Shown one piece after another: positions 27,967 to 36,457 of a DNA stretch of 64,000 nucleotides. A program made the position numbers and the translations under genes. Within the stretch, counting starts at the first letter, position 1; each line of letters begins with the position of its first letter. Source of the stretch: Photorhabdus noenieputensis (GTDB taxonomy: Bacteria > Pseudomonadota > Gammaproteobacteria > Enterobacterales > Enterobacteriaceae); NCBI RefSeq assembly GCF_018448935.1, contig NZ_RCWC01000020.1, positions 1 to 64,000 on the forward strand, read 5' to 3'. The notes under the pieces were generated by a model that ran no database searches, was not told where the DNA came from, and worked only from the letters and a program-made list of their open reading frames with translations.

Positions 27967-28887
27967 TTATACCCTATTTGTCTTTTTTATCTTACTTACA
28001 CCAAGAATGGTTAATAAAGAAACGATAACCGAAACCGCAATCAGACTTTCAACAGAAAAAGCTATCCGTGAATCAAGATATTGAAAAAGAATCGTAAATA
28101 CAGGTATTAATAAAAATAACAAAGAGACATGAAGCGGGGTAATGGCATTAATTGTTTTCTGTACGAGATAGATTGGAAGTAAATGTCCGACTATAACAAG
28201 AATCAACATCGGAAGAATCATCTCAATATCCAAGCTAAGAGAAACATCGGATATTGAAATATAGCAAAATGAAATTACTACCATTAAAATATTTCTAACA
28301 GACAATATCTCATATGTTTGCCATTTTGCCTTGAATAATTTCTTAGAAAAAATAGTGTATAATACTGTTCCTACCGCACTGAGTATCACACTAACAATAC
28401 CAATAATCCGATCCTGAATTGAGGTTGATGATAATCCACTATTTCCTAAAAACGAATTTACCAGCATCACACCTACGCCAATAAGAACCAACCAGGATAT
28501 GACAACTTCCAATCTTTCTGTTTTTGCCTCGCTTTTATCGATAAAAGATGAGAGGAGGATAGTTATCGCAGGGCCGCAAGCTACTGAAGCGACACCCACT
28601 ATTGCAGGCTCAAGAAAACGCAATGCAATGATTAATCCTCCCCAATTTAGTAAAATTGAGACATTAACAATTAACACCAATAAGGTGTTCTTGCGGACCT
28701 TCACGATTAATTGATTAATCCCTTTGCAAATACTTATCGTCACAAACAACAAAGTAGATGATACAAAGCAATAAAAGATAACAATAGCTGAATTTATCGA
28801 TTGCGTTAAATACGCAACAAACACATCAAACGCTGCACTGATGAGGCAAAAAATAACCCCATATACTACGCCATTATATGAAGACAT
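27967..28887 (-). CDS. EamA/DMT-family exporter, cluster copy
   Basis: This 306-residue protein has about ten hydrophobic helices in two repeats, as in drug/metabolite transporters (EamA domains). Examples are YGVIFCLISAAFDVFVAYL, LEPAIVGVASVACGPAITILLSSF and ITPLHVSLLFLLIPVFTILFQYLDSR. DMT proteins commonly export amino acids or small metabolites. Placed between the ligase and the phosphoribosyltransferase gene, it is likely to export the cluster product or protect from it. A second copy (25 differences in 306 residues, about 92% identical) is at 31051. Confidence 0.8.
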   Translation of the reverse strand: MSSYNGVVYGVIFCLISAAFDVFVAYLTQSINSAIVIFYCFVSSTLLFVTISICKGINQLIVKVRKNTLLVLIVNVSILLNWGGLIIALRFLEPAIVGVASVACGPAITILLSSFIDKSEAKTERLEVVISWLVLIGVGVMLVNSFLGNSGLSSTSIQDRIIGIVSVILSAVGTVLYTIFSKKLFKAKWQTYEILSVRNILMVVISFCYISISDVSLSLDIEMILPMLILVIVGHLLPIYLVQKTINAITPLHVSLLFLLIPVFTILFQYLDSRIAFSVESLIAVSVIVSLLTILGVSKIKKTNRV

Positions 28888-28990
28888 ATATCACCTATTG
28901 CTCTTTTATTCCAAAAAGTAAATTTCCGACATTGAATTCCCCTTATTATTGTAAATTCATCTTTAATCGTTATTGTCTTCATATTTGTTA

Positions 28991-29554
28991 TTAATCAATA
29001 ACCTTAACACTTTTGTGATCAAGATAAATTTTAATAATCGTTTTCACCTCTATGCCAGTTTTATCTTTCACCTTATTTTTACCATTATTCTGGATTTTCT
29101 CTACCGCACAGATAACATCTTTAATCTCACCCCCTCTCTTTTGTACGGCTTCTATAAGAGATATCACTGCCCCTCCGGTACTTAACGTATCATCAATAAT
29201 AGAGACGCGATCACCTGGTTCTATTCCATTGAGATACATTTTTCCTTCAAAATATTCAGAGCTGATCTGTACAACAGTATTATTCATCTCGTCCAAACCA
29301 TAGGGATACCATCTAGCCATTGCTAATGGTATTCCTGTAAAGAGAGAGATAGCTGTTGCCAGTGGAGCGCCTTTATCCTCTTCTGTAACAATTTTATCTA
29401 CTTTAAGATCCATTAATTGGATTATTCTATGAGCAACTTCGATCAAAACTTGGGGCCTCAACGCGGGTAGTTGATCTGTAAATTCATTAACTGTTGTAAG
29501 TGCTTTCCCCGAATTAACAACTCTTGCGTTTTCATAAACATCTTCTAATAACAT
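28991..29554 (-). CDS. Phosphoribosyltransferase-family protein
   Basis: This 187-residue type I PRTase-like protein has a clear PRPP-binding motif, RVSIIDDTLSTGGAV, with the two aspartates at residues 121-122. The fold otherwise resembles adenine/orotate phosphoribosyltransferases: a flexible-loop region around KIVTEEDKGAPLATAISLFTG and a C-terminal VICAVEKIQ. It starts three bases after the PLP enzyme stops. Such enzymes join a base to PRPP or cleave a nucleotide. Within a ligase/PLP cluster it may make or handle an unusual base or ribosylated intermediate, but this is inference. It is not a core salvage enzyme by context. Confidence 0.75.
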   Translation of the reverse strand: MLLEDVYENARVVNSGKALTTVNEFTDQLPALRPQVLIEVAHRIIQLMDLKVDKIVTEEDKGAPLATAISLFTGIPLAMARWYPYGLDEMNNTVVQISSEYFEGKMYLNGIEPGDRVSIIDDTLSTGGAVISLIEAVQKRGGEIKDVICAVEKIQNNGKNKVKDKTGIEVKTIIKIYLDHKSVKVID

Positions 29555-29556
29555 TT

Positions 29557-30522
29557 TTAATCTGCCTTATATTCAGGATAAATACCATCCCAACGACTTT
29601 TATATTTCCATGCACTATCAAAGAATAACGTAATGAATACTTTATTATGTACTTTTTGCAGCATCCTCTCACATACTAGTAAATTAGCACCACAGGTAGG
29701 ACCTATACCAAGATCATCGCTCAATATAAATTCTTTCATTCTTTTCCATGCTTCATCCCCCTCTACTGTATATACCTCATCAATTAATTCTTGGACAGTA
29801 TTGACCGAGAGAACACCAGCACCAAGCCCCATCAAATTATGATTATGATGTTCAAAATGAAGGCCGTTTCTCAGTGCATATAATGGCGCAGAACTGTTTA
29901 CTTCAATACCAATTGTTTTTATATTGCTATATTCTCTTTTTAATATTTCTGCAATTCCTGAGAAAGTTCCCCCTGTACCTATCGAGCAAATAAAATAATC
30001 AGGAATAAGATTATTTTCTTTTAATTCTTTAACGATCTCCTCTCCACATATATTCCAAGCTTCCTTATTTAATGTTGTACCTGACTGGTCAAGAAAAAAG
30101 ACATTATCTTCGCTTTCAGCACAATCTTTTGCTGCCGAAACTGCCCCATTCAGAAACAATTCCTTTGGTGTCTCATAAATTTCCGCACCATAAAATCTTA
30201 TCTGCTCTTTACGCTCATCTGTCATACCTTCTGGCATAAATATTTTGACCTTATACCCTTTCTCTCTTCCTATCCATGCTAATGCCGCCCCTCCATTGCC
30301 TGTCGAACAGTCAATCAACGTCATGCCTGGTCGTATCTTACCTTCTTTTTCTAACGTATTAACTATATGCAAAAACGTCCTATCTTTATGGCTACCAGTA
30401 GGATTTTGATATTCACACTTCGAAAACACTCGATTACCGTTTATTCTAAACTGATCAAGTTCGAGTAAAATCGTGTTACCTATGTCATTTAATTTCACAT
30501 TTACATTCCATTTGATATTCAT
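29557..30522 (-). CDS. PLP-dependent cysteine synthase-family enzyme
   Basis: This 321-residue fold-type II PLP enzyme has the Schiff-base lysine at residue 46 in NPTGSHKDR, the substrate loop STGNGGAALAW, and a phosphate-binding glycine loop, SIGTGGTFSGIA. Members do beta-replacement or beta-elimination on serine/cysteine derivatives (O-acetylserine sulfhydrylase, beta-substituted alanine synthases). Divergence at the STGN.G loop and C-terminus, and its place in a cluster, suggest secondary metabolism and not cysteine supply, for example making a beta-substituted alanine. It is the first gene of the set; the promoter is expected in 30523-30750. Confidence 0.78.
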   Translation of the reverse strand: MNIKWNVNVKLNDIGNTILLELDQFRINGNRVFSKCEYQNPTGSHKDRTFLHIVNTLEKEGKIRPGMTLIDCSTGNGGAALAWIGREKGYKVKIFMPEGMTDERKEQIRFYGAEIYETPKELFLNGAVSAAKDCAESEDNVFFLDQSGTTLNKEAWNICGEEIVKELKENNLIPDYFICSIGTGGTFSGIAEILKREYSNIKTIGIEVNSSAPLYALRNGLHFEHHNHNLMGLGAGVLSVNTVQELIDEVYTVEGDEAWKRMKEFILSDDLGIGPTCGANLLVCERMLQKVHNKVFITLFFDSAWKYKSRWDGIYPEYKAD

Positions 30523-30924
30523 AGAAGATAATATTCATACACCATTCCTATGTTTTTTCAAACAAGTCATTTAATGAATGAGATATATTTCTCAAATGGA
30601 TAAATTAAGCTTTATTTATCATGATATTAATAAAATCAGAGAATAAAAATAAATACATTAAATATCATTAATAATAATTAATTGTTATTTTTTTACTACG
30701 ATATTATTAGTATATACGTAATTTTTCCACAGGGATTACTGGCACAAACGATTAAGTGATTCAACAATAGAACATTGTTAAAAACCGGCCTTTTTTAAGT
30801 TGAACATCGGCTATCTTTCTGTTTCGGTCAGCTATTTATAGTTCATCGTACATTTTCCTTTAGCTAGAAAGATGCTTACTATAGCAACTGACCGTTTTTC
30901 TGAAAAATTACATTATTAGTCGAA
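30523..30924 (-). promoter_or_regulatory. Promoter region of the metabolite cluster
   Basis: This is an AT-rich region without genes. From the PLP gene start to about 30750 it matches the region at 32372-32530 ahead of the decayed copy. Shared blocks are TCAAACAAGTCATTTAATGA and a stretch with GATATTATTAGTATATA. Conservation in both copies marks it as the likely promoter and regulator-binding segment. Confidence 0.5.
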
Positions 30925-31050
30925 TCCTTCATATAAATCTGATTTATAGGCCACATGCCAAAGATAATATTTCTTCTCATAAAGCTCTAACCATAAACTT
31001 ACCAGAAGAAAAACCATCTACAATAGCAACCTTTCTCATTTTATATCCCA
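30925..31050 (-). pseudogene. Relic of ATP-grasp gene 5' end (second cluster copy)
   Basis: Read on the minus strand this matches the first 45 codons of the ATP-grasp gene (start, VAIVDGFSSGK, then CYLWHVA/KSDLYEG-like codons) with small deletions that break the frame. The remainder of the ligase gene is missing. It directly follows the second EamA gene, as in the intact cluster. Confidence 0.75.
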
Positions 31051-31971
31051 TTATACCCTATTTGTCTTTTTTATCTTACTCACACCAAGAATGATTAATA
31101 AAGAAACTATAACCGAAGCTGCGATCAGGCTTTCAACAGAAAACGCGATACGTGAATCAAGATATTGAAAAAGAATCGTAAATACAGGTAGTAACAGAAA
31201 TAACAGAGAGACATGAAGCGGGGTAATGGCATTAATTGTCTTCAATACAAGATAGATTGGAAGTAAATGTCCAATTATGACAAGAATCGACATTGGAAGA
31301 ATTATCTCGATATCTAAACTAAGAGAAACATCGGATATTGAAACATAAAAAAATGAAAGTACTACCATTAAAATACTTCTAACAGACAATATCTCATATG
31401 TTTGCCATTTCTCCTTGAATAATTTCTTAGAAAAAATAGTGTATAACACTGTTCCTACAGCACCACATATCACGCTAACAATACCAATAATTCTATCCTG
31501 AATTGAAGTTGATGATAATCCACTATTTCCCAAAAATGAATTTACCAGCATCACGCCTACCCCAATGAGAACTAACCAGGATATAACAACTTCCAATTTT
31601 TCTGTTTTTGCCTCGTCTTTATCGATAAAAGATGAGAGGAGGATGGTTATCGCCGGGCCGCAAGCTACCGAAGCAACCCCCACTATTGCAGGCTCAAGAA
31701 AACGCAGCGCAATGATTAATCCTCCCCAGTTTAGTAAAATTGAGACATTAATAATTAACACCAATAAGGTGTTCTTGCGGACTTTCACGATTAATTGATC
31801 AAACCCTTTGTAAATACTTATCGCCATAAATAACAAAGTGGATGATATAAAGCAATAAAAGATAACAATAGCTGAATTTACCGATTGAGTTAAATACGCA
31901 ACAAACACATCAAATGCTGCACTGATGAGGCAAAAAATAACCCCATATACTACGCCACTATATGAAGACAT
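31051..31971 (-). CDS. EamA/DMT-family exporter, second copy
   Basis: This 306-residue protein is about 92% identical to the one at 27967 and has the same start (MSSY.GVVYGVIFCLISAAF) and end (GVSKIKKTNRV). All differences are single substitutions, mostly conservative and concentrated in membrane helices, with no frame damage, while the biosynthetic genes around it are relics. Selection seems to have kept the exporter alone, for example as extra export capacity or self-resistance. No separate promoter was recognised. Confidence 0.8.
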   Translation of the reverse strand: MSSYSGVVYGVIFCLISAAFDVFVAYLTQSVNSAIVIFYCFISSTLLFMAISIYKGFDQLIVKVRKNTLLVLIINVSILLNWGGLIIALRFLEPAIVGVASVACGPAITILLSSFIDKDEAKTEKLEVVISWLVLIGVGVMLVNSFLGNSGLSSTSIQDRIIGIVSVICGAVGTVLYTIFSKKLFKEKWQTYEILSVRSILMVVLSFFYVSISDVSLSLDIEIILPMSILVIIGHLLPIYLVLKTINAITPLHVSLLFLLLPVFTILFQYLDSRIAFSVESLIAASVIVSLLIILGVSKIKKTNRV

Positions 31972-32239
31972 ATATCACCTATGATTCTCTCATTCCAAAA
32001 ATTAAATTTCCGACATTTGACCAATTTTATTATTGAAAATTCATCTTTAATCTCAATATTTCCTATACTTAACATATTACCAATAATAAAGAAGCAATCA
32101 CCCGATTTAATACTATTGAGATACATTTTTACTGCAAAATGTTCAGAACTGATCTGTACAACAGTATTATTTATCTCATCCAAACAATAGGCATACCATC
32201 TAACCATTGCTAATGGTATTCCTGTAAAGAGAGAGATAA
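31972..32239 (-). pseudogene. Relic of phosphoribosyltransferase gene
   Basis: A broken minus-strand frame retains parts of the PRTase sequence (ARWY.YGLDEMNNTVVQISSE becomes VRWYAYCLDEINNTVVQISSE; MYLNGIEPGDRVSIIDDTLS becomes MYLNSIKSGDCFFIIGNMLS). The PRPP-binding aspartates are lost and both gene ends are missing. It could not bind PRPP. Confidence 0.75.
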
Positions 32240-32370
32240 CAGTTGCCAGTGATATTCACGCGTTGAAAATACTCGATTACCGTCTATTCTAAACTTATTA
32301 ATTTCAAGTAAAACTGTGTTACCGCTGTCATTTAATTTCATATTTACATTCCATTTTATGTTCATAGAAT
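32240..32370 (-). pseudogene. Relic of PLP enzyme 5' end
   Basis: The sequence up to 32368 matches the first 40 codons of the cysteine synthase-family gene at 30522 (MNIKWNVNMKLND, then a NTVLLEI-like stretch), then jumps directly into PRTase-like sequence, so most of the PLP gene including the catalytic lysine was deleted. Confidence 0.75.
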
Positions 32371-33755
32371 ATAATATTCATACACCATTCTTATGTTTTT
32401 TCAAACAAGTCATTTAATGAATGAGAGATATTTCTCAGATGGATAAATTAAATATCGCGAATAGTAATTAAATGTTATTTTTTACTATGATATTATTAGT
32501 ATATATGTAATTTTTCTACCGGGATTACGAGTAAAAGCGATTAAATAAAATTTAAGTTAAATAGCGTAATTTATATATGTATTTTATTGAGCAATTATTT
32601 TTAATTATTTAATTAATCAATAAAAACCGATGAAATATCTGTCAATATAATCAAATAAAGTCGCCACGTGAATAATATGGCGAAGCATGTTGATGTAAAA
32701 TTAACAATACAGCCTTAGGCGTTGTTATCTGAACACTCCTCTTATTAGAGAATGCTATCTGTTCCCAAGGGCGACGATGCATTTTTGTACCAGACTTTCT
32801 TATCACTTTTTCAACAATAGCCAGAATTTGATAAAGACTGATTTCATATCAATTCGTTTATCGGCTCGAAATACGGTTTATCTCACTCCGACTTTCGATA
32901 ATTTTTGACATTTTTACGAGATTAAATTATGTATAAATTTTTTAACGAAACCAACGATCAAATATAGTCACTAAATTCAGTATTGTTACACGAGAATTTA
33001 TCATCATTTACTGTCCACGGTGAAACTTCTCGTTGTGACCAGATTATTCAAGAGATGATTATGCACTAATATACGGCGGGATCTAATTCATTTTGTGTGG
33101 TTAATTCAGTTGCAAAAAACCAAATAAATCTCAAAAAAACACCTTTGAATAAGATTCCAAAATAGTATTACATCTTATACTACTCATAATTTTATGTATA
33201 ACAATGAGTTGAAGAAGGCCATGCGTAGCAGAATTATGAAACGTTATTTAATTCTATTGACAATAGAATTAAACTTCAAAGAACATTGTTTTATTATTTT
33301 TAATAAAAGTTAAATTTGACTTAATAAGCACCTTTTTCAGAAGGACAGTTAGTTGTATTCAATCGGGTCAATTAATCATTAACAAAGAATTGAAAAGAAA
33401 TCAGCTCGCAAAAAATATTATCTGAACAGGATCATATTTAATTGCTTTCTAGCTATTATTTTACGAATCAAGTCATGAAAATAATGCAATAAAAAATAGT
33501 GTAAAACAGAATTAATAAAAATAAAAAACGGGTATGATTAACGTTAGTTGAATGTAAAACACAATATCCCATGATGATTAAATTTAACAAAAAGCGAACG
33601 TTAAAAGTGACAAAAAGATCGTTAAAAATTTATACCAATTAAACCAGAAACCCAAATAATGGTTTTTAATAAAAGTTTAAATGAGCTTGTCGTCGGTAGA
33701 GAGAATCCAAATGTCTTACTTGTGCGTAAGTGCAAAAATCATCTACAGAGATGTA
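32371..33755. other. Gene-poor AT-rich stretch
   Basis: 32371-32530 repeats the cluster promoter region. A minus-strand segment around 32690-32860 reads KMHRRPWEQIAFSNKRSVQI in a frame without a start and may be a relic of an unrecognised gene. A block at about 33089-33140 (TCATTTTGTGTGGTTA, then TTCAGTTG) recurs at 34852-34905. A perfect 12-bp inverted repeat with a three-base loop lies at 33247-33273. No supported gene was seen. Confidence 0.5.
33247..33273. repeat. Perfect inverted repeat
   Basis: TTTAATTCTATT / AATAGAATTAAA with loop GAC. It is not followed by a T-run on the plus strand and no adjacent gene explains it. It could be an operator or an IS relic. Confidence 0.5.
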
Positions 33756-33882
33756 TATACCCTATGGATTTCAAGATGCATCGCGACGGCAAGGGAGTGA
33801 ATCCCCGGGAGCATAGATAACGATGTGACCGGGGTGAGCGAGTGCAGCCAACAAAGAGGCAACTTGAAAGATAACGGGTATA
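33756..33882. repeat. ERIC element, copy 3 (127 bp)
   Basis: Bounded by TATACCC and GGGTATA, exactly 127 bp and opposite in orientation to the other two. The core GTGAATCCCCGGGAGC and GTGACCGGGGTGAGCG is close to the classical ERIC consensus. It sits 80 bases beyond the stop of the PAS4-LuxR gene. Confidence 0.93.
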
Positions 33883-33962
33883 GGAACTTCTACGCTCTGA
33901 GACGTAGGGTTCTGCTAAGTAGAACCCTAATCGAATAGTGACGACAACTATATTGCTCATTG

Positions 33963-34685
33963 TTATGCCAGAGGTATATAGGGGTTAGGGTTAATAAATC
34001 TAGTAGGAGCATAGTTATCATATCCTTTACCCCTGCAATATTCTTTTAACTGACTTAATGAATTTATCCCCATTTTTTGATAAATTATTTGTAGCCTACT
34101 TTGTACCGTTCTATATGAAATACCTAATCTTTTAGCTATATCTTTGGCGCTTAGTGATTGCAAAGCAAAAAATACTATATCGAACTCTCTATCAGTAAAT
34201 AAATCAGTTGGTGTGCCAAAAGTTAATGAGTCGGGATGCCTATTGTTTTCAAAATGATACATGGAATAAATTTCAAGTTTTCTACCATGTCCAACAACCC
34301 CAATACATTTTCCATCCTTCATTAGTGGTGTAATATGGGCTAGAAATGGTTGGATAATTTTTTCTCTCCCGCCATAAATGAAAGTGTTTAGTACTGGAAT
34401 GGTTTTTTGACTAGTCATTACGTTTTTATCATTAGCTTGTATAATATCTGCAAACTCAGCCGATGGTGCTGGACATTCACTATCAAGCCTACCTTCTATG
34501 TTAAAACCCTTAGGAAGGCCACTGTAATAAAGCGTAGCATCATTAGCATAGACGAATCGAGATTCTTTGTCTTTTATAACCCAAAGATCGTTGCTGTTTT
34601 CCATATACGATATGAAGGCATCAAAACTTTTTGAATGAACATCTAGTTCCTTGTTTACAGAGAAACTCATAGTTTTATCTTTCAT
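33963..34685 (-). CDS. PAS4-LuxR solo transcriptional regulator
   Basis: The regulator has about 240 residues. An N-terminal PAS_4-type sensor spans about residues 15-140 (SNDLWVIKDKESRFVYANDATLYYSGLP, then EGRLDSECPAPSAEF), and a C-terminal LuxR-type helix-turn-helix (about 165-230) reads LTDREFDIVFFALQSLSAKDIAKRLGISYRTVQSRL. Photorhabdus genomes carry a large family of such PAS4-LuxR solos, thought to sense host-derived or hormone-like molecules. The start at MKDKTMSF is chosen because GGGGGA lies just upstream; the frame opens 17 codons earlier. It is the nearest regulator to the metabolite cluster. Confidence 0.85.
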   Translation of the reverse strand: MKDKTMSFSVNKELDVHSKSFDAFISYMENSNDLWVIKDKESRFVYANDATLYYSGLPKGFNIEGRLDSECPAPSAEFADIIQANDKNVMTSQKTIPVLNTFIYGGREKIIQPFLAHITPLMKDGKCIGVVGHGRKLEIYSMYHFENNRHPDSLTFGTPTDLFTDREFDIVFFALQSLSAKDIAKRLGISYRTVQSRLQIIYQKMGINSLSQLKEYCRGKGYDNYAPTRFINPNPYIPLA

Positions 34686-34910
34686 AATTTCCCCCATCAT
34701 GATTAAACTGTAATAACTTCCATGTGAGGTTATCACTTTTACAATTCAACAAGTAGTTATATTTATGATTTTCAAACAATAATCTCTAGAAAAACCGTTT
34801 TTTATGATTAAATGCATTAGTTTACCTTGTGGTAAACTACAGGGAGGGATATAACTCATTTTGTGTGGTTACTTCAGTTGTAAAAAGCCAAATCAAAAAA
34901 CATTCTTTAA

Positions 34911-35110
34911 GGGGCTGTCCTAGATAACGATTATATTTTTCCTTTAACTATTTGTTTTAGAATATGTAATTGGTCTTTTACACCTGGTGTATTAAATCTC
35001 CACTCACATTCCTTGAGAAAGAGCTCAAAATGCTCTTTTGAGATGCCATTTCTGAGTTTTGATCCAAAAATATCTTCCATTCCAAGACATGGTAGCCTGA
35101 TCTGAAAATG
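34911..35110 (-). pseudogene. IS1595/ISXO2-like transposase 3' remnant
   Basis: A minus-strand frame ending at 34931 carries a C-terminal transposase piece (HSHFQI, then GSKLRNGISKEHFELFLKECEWRFN) typical of the DDE_Tnp_IS1595 family, whose last conserved block is K.H...L.E...RFN. Just beyond the stop, GGGGCTGTCCTAGATAAC at 34911-34928 looks like the element's terminal repeat. The catalytic core is missing; 5' of the fragment the frame runs into an unrelated repeat. Confidence 0.6.
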
Positions 35111-35310
35111 ACTATGGGAGCGATGGAATAGGAACGTAAAGTTCATACTATGGTGTAACGAGGAACACTGCCACCTATACGGTACAGCGACATAATGGTA
35201 AGTATGTGGCAATTCTAGAAAAACATCAGACTTGTGTGAAACAGTTCAGAATGTCCATCTGCAATACTATTTCAAGGGATGCCGGAGATAGGCATCCCTT
35301 GAAATAGGAT
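35104..35310. repeat. Dispersed repeat with long hairpin
   Basis: A fuller copy of the block at 24495-24655. It ends in a perfect 17-bp inverted repeat at 35267-35307 (arms CTATTTCAAGGGATGCC and its complement, seven-base loop). No T-run follows on either strand, so it is not an obvious terminator. It abuts the IS1595-like remnant. Confidence 0.65.
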
Positions 35311-35420
35311 GTATGAACTCAGACCTTTATTTGGCAGGTTATCCACTCTAGTTTCGGTGCTTGTCAGATTATGCAAGCCAATGCACTAAACGGTTGTAAC
35401 TTTTAGAGTAAACATAAAAA

Positions 35421-35457
35421 CGACAAAAAGCCTTACAGCAGTCACTGTAAGGCTTTT
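35421..35457 (-). terminator. tRNA-Pro terminator
   Basis: A 13-bp stem (AAAAGCCTTACAG / CTGTAAGGCTTTT) reads on the minus strand into TTTTTGTCG about 50 bases after the tRNA 3' end. Confidence 0.85.
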
Positions 35458-35504
35458 CTATTTTCTTTAAGTCCGCGGCTTATTGACAGCCCCAAACCCT
35501 AAAT

Positions 35505-35581
35505 TGGTCGGCGAGAGAGGATTCGAACCTCCGACCCACTGGTCCCAAACCAGTTGCGCTACCAAGCTGCGCTACTCGCCG
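35505..35581 (-). tRNA. tRNA-Pro (UGG anticodon)
   Basis: The 77-base gene on the minus strand folds as a cloverleaf: acceptor CGGCGAG pairing with CUCGCCG, encoded ACCA end, anticodon loop TTTGGGA with anticodon TGG, and a T-loop GGTTCGAATCC. It reads proline codons CCN, mainly CCA. It sits between the accessory island and glyS, a position where islands often attach, but I saw no repeated tRNA 3' end in the window. Confidence 0.97.
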
Positions 35582-35805
35582 AAAACGAGCCGAATCTTAC
35601 TGCGCTCGCTACAGGCCGTCAATACCTTTTTGATAATCATAGGTTAGTTGCTGATAAAAACAACTGAAACTCAGTTATGTCGCACTTTCTCACGGATTTC
35701 ACAGAAATACGTCATTAGGTAAAAAAATAATGTTGTAGCTAAATCTGGACTTTCTTTTTCCTAACTAAGTTATTTTAACCTGCTACCCAGCGCACCTAGA
35801 AAGGT

Positions 35806-36078
35806 TTATTCATCAAATAGGTCAGAATGTCTTCCTGTTCGTTCAAACCTAACAACATCACCAACTACTTTGTAAATCAACAACCAGTCAGGCTCAATGT
35901 GAGCATCACGAAACTCCTTCCATTCACCACGGAGAAGATGATCCTGATAGTTAGCAGGCAATGGTCTATTATCAATCAACAAACTCATTAGGACCTTAAG
36001 TTTGTTCATATCCTTGCCACGTTTTTGTGCGGATTTCACATCACGCTTAAATTGACTTGAATATCTTGGCTGGCACAT
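35806..36078 (-). CDS. yafQ: YafQ-family mRNA endonuclease toxin
   Basis: The 90-residue RelE-superfamily toxin has the YafQ pattern: a helical N-terminus (YSSQFKRDVKSAQKRGKDM), PLPANYQDHLLRGEWKEFRDAHIEPDWLLIYKV and a C-terminal RFERTGRHSDLFDE. The conserved histidines (DHLL, AHIEPDW, GRHSDLF) that serve catalysis in YafQ are present. The toxin should cleave mRNA on the ribosome when free. It is the second gene of the module and overlaps the antitoxin stop by one base (TGATG). Confidence 0.9.
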   Translation of the reverse strand: MCQPRYSSQFKRDVKSAQKRGKDMNKLKVLMSLLIDNRPLPANYQDHLLRGEWKEFRDAHIEPDWLLIYKVVGDVVRFERTGRHSDLFDE

Positions 36079-36338
36079 CAGATACCAAGCTGATCGAATA
36101 AATCGTCAGCATCCTTTGCTTGATGAATGTCTTCACCACGATCACTCTTAGCCAAAGTTTCGGCAGTCAATTTATTAGGTACTCTCATTTCAAACGGTAA
36201 TGCTTTTTCCTTCGCAACTTTAGTCAAGGTGATACGCACTAGATCAGATATGGTTAACCCCATACCAGCCAAAACCTCGGTAGCTTCTGCTTTTAATGTC
36301 TCATCGATTCTTGCCCGAACAAATGCACTTGCAGCCAT
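36078..36338 (-). CDS. dinJ: DinJ/RelB-family antitoxin
   Basis: The 86-residue antitoxin has a ribbon-helix-helix N-terminus (FVRARIDETLKAEATEVLAGMGLTISDLVRITLTKVAKE) for dimerisation and DNA binding. Its C-terminal tail (ETLAKSDRGEDIHQAKDADDLFDQLGI) wraps the toxin. The start has a GGGGGA ribosome binding site. The product neutralises YafQ and should repress its own operon. The module lies between glyS and tRNA-Pro and is isolated from glyS by hairpins. Confidence 0.9.
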   Translation of the reverse strand: MAASAFVRARIDETLKAEATEVLAGMGLTISDLVRITLTKVAKEKALPFEMRVPNKLTAETLAKSDRGEDIHQAKDADDLFDQLGI

Positions 36339-36359
36339 AAATCCCCCTTTTAATTTATA

Positions 36360-36440
36360 AATAAAACGTAGCTCGAATGAGCTACAAAATCAAGGTTAGA
36401 GGTATTAAGTTCCGGCTATCGCATTTCACAACAGCCGGAA
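36360..36440 (-). terminator. glyS terminator region
   Basis: Two hairpins follow glyS: TTCCGGCT / AGCCGGAA (36410-36440), then GTAGCTC / GAGCTAC (36368-36385), which on the minus strand continues into GTTTTATTT. Confidence 0.75.
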
Positions 36441-36457
36441 TTGACTATTTCAGATTA

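Noticed and set aside
35505-35581. tRNA-Pro as integration site of the 24-35 kb island
   Set aside because: No integrase gene and no repeated tRNA 3' end were found in the window.
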